Source: Antedon mediterranea (lineage: Eukaryota; Echinodermata; Crinoidea; Comatulida; Antedonidae). Taken from it: a DNA stretch of 64,000 nt. Made by a program: the position numbers and the translations under genes. The stretch spans positions 11,368,601-11,432,600 of the forward strand of contig NC_092677.1 in assembly GCF_964355755.1 (NCBI RefSeq), written 5' to 3'. This document shows, in pieces, positions 29,246 through 38,100 of the stretch; positions within the stretch are counted from its first letter, which is position 1; each line of letters begins with the position of its first letter. The notes under the pieces are model-generated. The model made no database searches. It saw only the letters and a program-made list of their open reading frames with translations, and was not told the origin of the DNA.

Positions 29246-29430
29246 ATATATAAATCCAAAAGGCAAATTACTGAAAAAATGACAATGCTGTGGGTATCAG
29301 TGGCTGGATCTCAATGGAGATACAAAATAAAAGCGAAAAGCTCAATCAAAACGAGAAGTAAAACAGCCAGAAAAGTTAGCAGAGCTTTCGGGCAACACTA
29401 GAGCCCTTCATCATCACACGTCACATATAT
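29246..29430 (-). mobile_element. Penelope-like retroelement end fragment with a hammerhead-like core
   Basis: On the minus strand this contains TGATGA, a GGGC/GCCC stem around a 9-base loop and GAAA, in the order of a hammerhead ribozyme core. Hammerhead motifs are known from the terminal repeats of Penelope-like elements. The sequence CAGTGGCTGGATCTCAATGG is shared with the tandem block at 57620-57870, and ACTGAAAAAATGACAAT also occurs near 4050. The core departs from consensus (A where the conserved C precedes TGATGA, and one extra A before the stem), so it is probably inactive. Assignment to Penelope is inference. Confidence 0.5.
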
Positions 29431-30618
29431 AATTTTGACAAGCAAAATGAGGACATGAGCATAGATCTTCATAGGTGGTATAAGGGTGCATTCACACGGC
29501 GCCGTCTTCTTCCGTTCTGTTGAACGAAACAAGTGTGAATGAGCATTAGTTTAAGAAGTTTAAGTATGATGATCATGCTCCTGGTGTCCGAACAGCTCGT
29601 CGTAGCGCTATTGTATTGCTTTTCGGAATATTGGAGGACCTGTGCGCAGTATCACTTATTGCTCTGGTCTCAATGAGCTCCCGTGGGCGATTTAAACCCG
29701 TTAAATACAGTAATGGTTCCCCTAAAACGGAAATAATATAGCATGTATAAAGGTAACGATAGGCCTTTGTTTTTTGTTTGCAAAATAATCTTCTCTTGTA
29801 GAGATTTTAACAATTTCTTTACAACCGGTAACACAATGTACCCATAGCTTATAAAGATTTTAAAATTGCCGGCATACGTTAAGTGCTGAATTATAATTTT
29901 TTCCCCCAAATTTTTGGTTGCTGTTATTAAACATACTAAATCAATTACAACATTAAAACGCAGTAATTGTATTACTAATCGCTAATGCTTAAAGTATGTC
30001 ATGTTAATTAAGACCTACTCACCCGTAACATTCACTTGTTGAAAAAGACAAATGTTCTTTTTATCGAAATGAAATAAATAGGTATTTATGAAATTGCCCT
30101 TGAGACAGCAGGCGTCTCATTCATATCCTTACCTAAAACAGGCCTATGCCCTCGAATAACCATGCAAATCATTCGTGGATGATATTTATTACATATGTAA
30201 TTCTTATTTCATTTAACATACTAATTATGAAACTCTACCACACCGTCGGCTCCCCATAGACTGACAAGTGATATCGGACAAGGCTATCATCACTCGTTAC
30301 CCCAGCCTAGCCGAATTAAAATCTCGAAAAATTATATTCCTCTCATTTCCCCGCCCAGGTTATTACCCTGTAGTAGAATTTGTTGGTTGATGACCTAACC
30401 TTTGATTGATCAGAAAAAAGACCTAATTTTATTCAGGATAAAGAAGCGTCCAACAAAAAAAAAATTAAAACAGTCAACGAATTCAGCAAACAAAACTCAG
30501 TCAAGCGAATAATCCACCTATTAATAGAACCGCTTAATTTTCCGCTTTTTATTTACAAAAAAAAGTACACATTAAAATAATATTGTAAGAGTTCAACAAT
30601 TTCTTTCAAACCTGCATA

Positions 30619-30840
30619 TTTTTTTTTTTTTTTTTTTTAATTACAGTATACAACAACATTTATTCAATATTCAATATTTTACAAAGTTTATGGGTTAAGA
30701 TACACAGAAGCCAAAGTGGCTTGTCTTTGTAGTCCTAAGCATAAACATAAAACATATTATACGGACGCATTACATTAACAAAAAATGACATTTTGAGACA
30801 GAAAAAGAAAAAAAAAACACAAACACAACAAAGTGATATT
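30619..30840 (-). mobile_element. Retrotransposon or processed transcript 3' end, reversed
   Basis: A run of 18 T is followed within about 30 bases by TTTATT. Read on the minus strand this is an AATAAA signal shortly before a poly(A) tail, the mark of a reverse-transcribed 3' end. No coding sequence is identifiable upstream of it, so the source (LINE or cellular mRNA) is unknown. Confidence 0.5.
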
Positions 30841-31502
30841 AAGCTAAATGTTTACAACCCCAATTTTGCAGTAGCAATAGTAGCTAGCAATATGTTTCAA
30901 ATATCATCTTTTTAATATTGTACTTCAGCATAGGGAGTGAGGTCATGTGATTTTGTTCTATATATCAAGGTTGCACTTATTATCTGTACAGTACTAGGCC
31001 TACACTTTTTTTGGCAAATTACATAGGTCCTTACATGGCTCCTGGTTGGTTACCAACCCACAAAAGTTCCAGGAAGCCAGCTTAGCGGGTACCGTACGTT
31101 AACTTGTAGTCTGAACGGGCCCTATAAAGCTAGAAATATATGATACATACAATTATTTCGTTTAACATCATAAAGAACAATTATTCTTTGATTTTATTAA
31201 CGGTTATTTGTTACAATTAGTAATTCTATGTAAATTTAGTTAAATTTCTATTGTTAGGCCTATCTATCTGTAATGAATTTGTGTGAACGGCTACTTAAAC
31301 AATATTATTGTTTTCGGCCACCGGGCAAGAATCCGGGCTCAGTTGACGTAGAATCATTTGAGTCAGTTTTGCTACAAAAAAATAGACCTAAACATAATAA
31401 TAACTTCCAAATATTATTATTACTGTATTATCTATCATCGGATTTTTTTTATTAATTAATATTATTGTGTTTTGATTGTTATTGATTCGCTCAACTGTAA
31501 CC

Positions 31503-31531
31503 ATGGAGGTAACATTTGTTTACCTCCATGC
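31503..31531. repeat. Looped palindrome related to the one at 678-707
   Basis: CATGGAGGTAA, a short spacer, then TTTACCTCCATG. It shares the CATGGAG terminus with the 30-bp palindrome 31 kb upstream, which argues for a repeat family. Confidence 0.6.
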
Positions 31532-32151
31532 TGTAACCAAATTGTCACTGTAGCCTACCAACTGTATCGCGAAAAGTTGGGGAACGTTCACGTCCAACGA
31601 CGCGCCAAAATTCAAAATTCATACTTCGAAATATAGATTCAAGATTCAAGACATAGGCCTACATTTCGAGAATTATCAAATAAAATGTGTATAATATATC
31701 GATGCAGTTTATGATTGTTCCAGAAGAGTGTGTGATTTCACTCTTACCTGGATTGTACACCATGTTTGTATACTATTATTTTGTTCGAATATATTCACAT
31801 ATTACGACTTATGATGGCGACATACGTGAAACACCGAATGACCGTCGATCAACTACTACGAAAGTATAATACAAACTGGAATGATGTTAGAGATTTGACA
31901 TTATTTACCACAGTACAGTACGGTAATTGTTTATATTGTCCGTCATATCGATTCTATAAGTGATTTTATTGGATAGACCATGGCGCGTCCAAAATGCTTT
32001 AATGTAATGACAATTTTTTGTGTCACCAGTATCTACCCGTTGCATTTAATGACAAAAATAAATCGCAATTGTGGACATGGGGGTGTGTGCAGGTATTATA
32101 CGCCCATGGGTGTATGGGTGTAACTTAAGCCCGCCACTAATAAGAATCGTT

Positions 32152-32168
32152 GGGGGGGGGGGGGGGGG
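32152..32168. repeat. Homopolymer run of 17 G
   Basis: An uninterrupted G run, followed by TGG. It could form a G-quadruplex, and it is also a place where assembly length is unreliable. Confidence 0.9.
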
Positions 32169-33869
32169 TGGTAATTTAAATCCGCCCGTCACGCCGTCTT
32201 TGACCACAGGTGGTGAAATGCGCTTCCTCAAAATAAGATATCATAATCGTTTATTTCTGTTACTCATACGGCCTTCAAGTAAGAATAAGATACATTCCAC
32301 GTGTAAGTTACATAACAATTAATTAAACCATATTTGTGAAATACTAAATGCATATCGAAGTTTAGGCCTTGAGAGATTAATAATGCTCCGTGCATTACAT
32401 TTGAATAATGCGTTTAATTGAATTATAGAATACACTTGTAGCCTAATTTGCAATGGCTTAAATATGCAAATCAGGAAAGACTAAACTAGTAATTTTAGAA
32501 CTAAGTAAGCTGCCTACTTAATAATTGTTTTAAAAGCCCTTTAGCTAACGCATCCACCAACATAGGGCCTATGTATGTCCTATGTGGATTGCCAATTGCC
32601 CTAATTGACTTTTTACTCGGCGGTTAAAACATAAATAAAAAATACATGAAAAATGTTATATCATAATTTAAATTATTCACGAGGCAGATATTAAAAGATG
32701 CTTAATTGGTCAGTTTGACTTGATCATAGCATGGTGTAAGGATCGTGTCGATATTGCGTGATATAAAATTTTAATATTTTAAATATTTAGTGCAGTAAAA
32801 TGTATTTTGTTTCAGTTTAAAATTAATGTAATGCTTTAAAAAATACTTATAAAATGATTATTATCAAAGCAAGAGCTTAATGTTATATTTTAGGCCCGAG
32901 ATATTTTTTGCAGAAAAAGATTAATGGACGAGGACGGCATATAACTGATAGATCATACTCATCAGAAACGACTGCAAAATATAGCTCGTCCTATGTGATA
33001 TTTTAGAGGGCAGCAAACACAATACCGTATACGTCATAACATTAAAGTTGATAGGAAAATGATGGTTCAGCAGTAATTCCTCCATAATAGGAACCGATTT
33101 TAGTGTATGTTTTTATAATATTATTTAGTTATTTAAATGTTTACCGTGTGCTTGGCGTTATTTGGGCGAAGATAGGCGAAGCACTTGAAATAGTAGACCC
33201 TTAATTAATAAGATTAAGAACAATTTAAAAAATAAATAAATAAAATTATGTAGCAAAAATGAATATACATATGCCATATGTACAAAAACATGAAAAGTGT
33301 ATTATGATAGGATAATACAATAACCGACAAATTATTACAGAAAGAAAAAAAAAGACACAAAATAACATATAGCTTGAACCTATCCGTAATCGTTGACAAC
33401 TAAAAAATACATACTTTAATTTATTTTCGATGAAACATACAGTTAATTTATTAAAAACAAAATTAACTGTAAGACTCAAAAGGATACTTGAATACTGTAT
33501 TATTATTATTGGTAAAGTCGCTAATTTAGATTAGACTAAAAATGTACAATATAATGATTATCTTCTTTGAGTTTGATATTGCAGTATAATCACTTTTAAA
33601 AAGAAGGGTCGCATACTATGCAATAAAATACAATTAATACACATTCATTTTAGACTAAAAATTAAATTCTCAAGATGTGTTCTGTCAATTTGGAATTACA
33701 ATTGTATTTTATTCATCTGAAATTATTCAGTCAGTGGATATTAATTTTTAAGAAGTACTTAGGAAAATTATCCAGACTTGGGCGTCATCCGATATATGCA
33801 GAACAATGTTAAATAAAGAAAAAATGCCTTTAACGCGACAGGACAAAAGACCACCTATTTAGCATAAGA

Positions 33870-34039
33870 ATTGACGCATGCGTAATAGGGTACGCCATAT
33901 TGTAGGCGCTAAAAAGCTATTTCCAGGGCGTGTAAACTATACATTTTACACCGGATTGTATCCATATATAGTCCAGATATTGATTCAATCCACCGTGTTT
34001 TAAAACAAATAGCTTCTATTCTCCATCATAGCTGAGCTA
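33870..34039 (+). promoter_or_regulatory. Probable CTCF promoter and non-coding first exon
   Basis: The stretch contains an NRF1-like GACGCATGCGTA (about 33873) and a YY1-like GCCATATTG (about 33894), both common in TATA-less housekeeping promoters. A strong donor GTAAGT follows at 34040 after GCTGAGCTA. The next exon carries the start codon nine bases in, so a separate 5' UTR exon is required, and this is the best candidate. Its 5' boundary is unknown. Confidence 0.4.
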
Positions 34040-35167
34040 GTAAGTATTTTTTATTTGTTCTTTATAGAAAAACAAGGGAATTTTACATAGCCCGCCCCCT
34101 ACATGGACGGGAAAATTGTTCGGAGGCATAATTAGATATACAGGTAAAAAGTAGAGTATGCTAAACGTTTTGGTAATTTTCTATTAATGTATGCATTAAC
34201 TTGGCTCAAATAGTACCCATATTTGCTCACAAGACACCACTTAAAGGTTCTATGTAAGTTTTAAATGTGTATTTTTATAATTTAGGACTTGGTGGCGGTG
34301 TTTTATTTCGCGCCCCCAATAAAATTTTGGTGTGATGATAGCGTAGGGTAGGTAAATTGGAGGCGTGCTTCCCGCCTGTTCTTTGTTTGCCTCCCTCTCC
34401 TGGTTTACACTGGGCTTAGGTTTTGAAGCTCAAAATAATAAAAATGCACACTTCGAATTAACGAGGGAATCTCGCTATATTGTGTAGGAAACCTGTTGGA
34501 TCTGCCAGTGATTATAACTTTTAAAAAGTACCATGAATTGAAATTATGTTAATGCATTCAATATCCCTCCCTTTTTTTATAATAATGCAGTCATTTTACA
34601 TCATAAAAATAGACCCAAACAATTGTGATTAAAGAGGCTAGACTTTTTAAGAAATTGATCCTACTGTACTACTATTGTCATATTGGATATCCCTTACTAC
34701 TACTAATACTATCCTAGGCTATCCTTCCACTTGTATTCGAATACCATGACCTATTTTAGTGATAATTAATGGGTCAACATTTTTTATAATTGTATTTTCA
34801 ACAATAAAAAAAACCAAAATTTTAGTGCTATATAGACGTCAAAAACATTTAGTAATGTGAAATAAACAGCACAGAATGAAATATTAAATTGGCATTAAAA
34901 AAAAATTCCAATCTGTATTAATTTAAACAACGTGTACTTTTTTTTATACAGGGCCGATTTTACATGCAGGTGGTTGACAAAAACCATATATATTGGTCTC
35001 CGCCCTAAAATATATAGTATGATATCCAATCCAATGCCTAATTAAAAATGAGTGACTAAAATCTTTTGTACAGTAGTTTCAGTTTGACTCCACCCATACC
35101 AGTCTCTCTCTGAAATTCAGAAATTCTGATATGAAGTTTATATGTATATCTTTTGTATCCTCTGTAG

Positions 35168-38100
35168 CTTCTATCATGGAAGGCGGTGGAGACGCAACAG
35201 CTGTAACAGCCGAGAGTTCAACTACTGTTGACCCGGCTTCAATGAACGTCTTAGAGACATACTTGCAAAACTTCAATCAGGAGCTTTCATCAACAACACA
35301 GGTAGCAGAACAGGTAATCATTAGTTAAACCTACTGAAACTCCATGGTGCGAGAAAAAAAAATTTCTATTGATCATACATTCCAATAATTATCAATCTAT
35401 AGTTTCCCCAATGTTTCATAATTTTTGGGATTTTATTTGTGTTGAACACAAGCTTGTTGAAAATAAGCACTTTCATATCAGTTCATTTGATAGTTCAAAT
35501 TTCACAGTAAAATATCTATTCTTTTGTACACAAATTTTGTAAATAGAGAGGCATTTTAAAAAGCTATGAAAAATAAACAGTGTGGTAAAAAATGTTATCA
35601 GATGACTAAATATAGATAATATAAATTGAATTTTACATTTCTGGTATTTTTATTCAACTTCAGATAGCCCCTAAAATTTAACAACCATAAGAATATTTTT
35701 ATGTTTCTGCAACCCAACAGATAGTTTTTATCATTTATGAAATAAATCTAATCTATAATGCTGGATCTGTATATGTTACATATTTCATTTATTTTTATTT
35801 ATGCATTTACTGAGTTATTAATCTTAATTCTTTGTGTTTAACCGCTCGGCCACGCGCTCGTACTGTAGTATGTATCGCTTATTATAGAAAAAGTAATGAC
35901 CAATAGTTTTAATAACGAAATGTGTAATTCTTCAAAACTTCAATTTGCTTCCATTTTTAAGGTAAAAAAACCTGTAGAAACCCAAGTAGCTGTTGCCAGT
36001 GATATTGTACCCTCTGTGCAACAGGAGGTTGACACAGCTGAAGAGGTAACCACAGAACAGGTGACTACAGAACAAATACAGAATCAAGAGATCACAGAGG
36101 TTGTTGAGCAGAGCGATGTGCAAGTTGCAGTACAGGTGGCAGAGCAGGTGACAGAAGCAGATGTACCTGAACAGATAGAAACTGTTGCTATACCTGTGCA
36201 AGAGATTGAGCCAGCACAAGCTATAGCATCTGTTAATGGTAAGATTTGGAAGTCTTATTTCTACTGCTAGAGTAATAGAAAGCTTACAATTTGCTCCCTA
36301 TTCTACAATGACATACAGACCTTTGTACAATATTTATTATCGGTTGCGTTCTGGATTGGATACCGTCTGGGAACATTGCGTTGGATGCTGTATACAGTAT
36401 ACTGAAGAGTGATGGTGTAATGATAATATCGAACTCTAGCATGTCATACCTATCTGTATCATACTGATTGTATCCTTAGGCGAGATGCTTTACTTCATTG
36501 CCTCGTCCTTTGGAGGTGATGTAAAGCTGTTGGTCTTGTGTACATATAGTGCATGTTGAAATTGGTACACTATTTGAAAAGAATAGGGGATGCTGATTTT
36601 GTAGGCGCTGCAGTGCTGGCTGCTGTGGAGGGCTTAATCCGAATTTCCTCAGTTTCCAGTTAAGCTTGAGGAGCACAATAAATACACCTTTACTATCATT
36701 ATGTTTCAGTTGTACAAGGTAACACCCATACAGTTACCCATGATCATGTTGATATGGACATAACTCAGACATTGCAGCTGCTAGCCAACGCATCAGCGAA
36801 CCTCTCAGCTCCAATCACTACAACTATTGATGGTCACACCACCACTGAAACCGTTGCTAATGTACAGACTATGGCAGAGAGTATGGGTCAGGCATTTATA
36901 CAAGGGATTGAGGAGGCTGGGCAGAGTGTGTCACTTAGTACTGCAGGTGAGTTTAACTAGATTAGTTTAGGTGGTAGGTGTCAGTTACAGCTGTGTGAGG
37001 GAAAATGAAACGGTACTGTTCATCTATCGAGAGGGGATTCTCTTTCGGGTTGAAATTAGGCTTAGTGGAAGGCTTTATAATGAGCTGCAGGCTGGTTATG
37101 GACTTTAAGGTGGGTGGCATAACAGGTTAGTTAAAACTTCAGAAATACAACTTGAATTTGCCTTCCTCCCTTTTTTAAATTAGGCCTACTGGACAAATAA
37201 ATATGGTTTATACAAAAAGTAGAAGTTAATATTTGATTACCATATTTAATGTTATAATGATATAGTTGATGCAGTACATTACGTATGTAGTTCTGAAAAT
37301 TAATGTATGCTTACTTGACGATTCAATCAATATGCTTCAATCGTCGTTAAGACTGACACTGCAGGTAGTCCAGAATAAATGCTATTTATTATTTTTAATG
37401 ATATCAAACTTATATTGTTACAGAGGCCCTACAGAGCCTGCAGAGTGGGCAAGGACAACAGGTGGTTATGGTAACTCAAGAAGGTGACCAGGAGTCGACA
37501 CAGCAACAGGTTTTAATGGTTGCCATGCAAAATGATGGTAATGTTAGTGGTGCTCAAGGAGTAGGCCCTCTAGCGTTCTCAGATCCAGTGAACGTGGTTG
37601 GGGGTAATGTTGTCTACCAAACAACCAACCTACCACACCTTGTACCCGTCTCCCAATCTACACAGGTATGTCGCCTTAATACAATATATGTCTGGTCCTA
37701 CTGTGATTGGATATTGCCCAGCTACCAATAAAAATTCCCACCAACAATATGTTTAATACCGTATTATAAAACATACAATCCTTCTTGGTTACCTGATACC
37801 CTATTTCGTATTTAAAAAAATTGTACATACTATTTTCCTTGATTTATGATGAATGAATTTTGTCATATAAAAGCCAAAGAGATATCAGGATATGAAGAAA
37901 TTAGCAAATGGCACCTCAAGGATAAGGCATGGAACCTATATACATTTAGATATGAATTTTCTCACTACCAGTCTGTTACTACTAGTTTGACAACAAAAGT
38001 GTGATGTAATCAAATATGGTAGTGATATGCTCAAATATGGTAGTGATATGCTCAAATATGGTAGTGATATGCTCAAATATGGTAGTGATATGCTCAAATA

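Larger units (their letters stand above)
25820..33850. other. Intergenic region between SALL and CTCF, no gene recognised
   Basis: About 8 kb with no reading frame that I recognise; the longest frame (110 codons near 26620-26952, minus) looks like chance. The content is mobile-element debris: a MITE copy at 28088-28220, a Penelope-like fragment at 29246-29430, a short inverted repeat at 29487-29545, a reversed retrotransposon 3' end at 30619-30840, a looped palindrome near 31503 and a run of 17 G at 32152-32168. Distal SALL elements or non-coding RNAs cannot be excluded. Confidence 0.6.
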
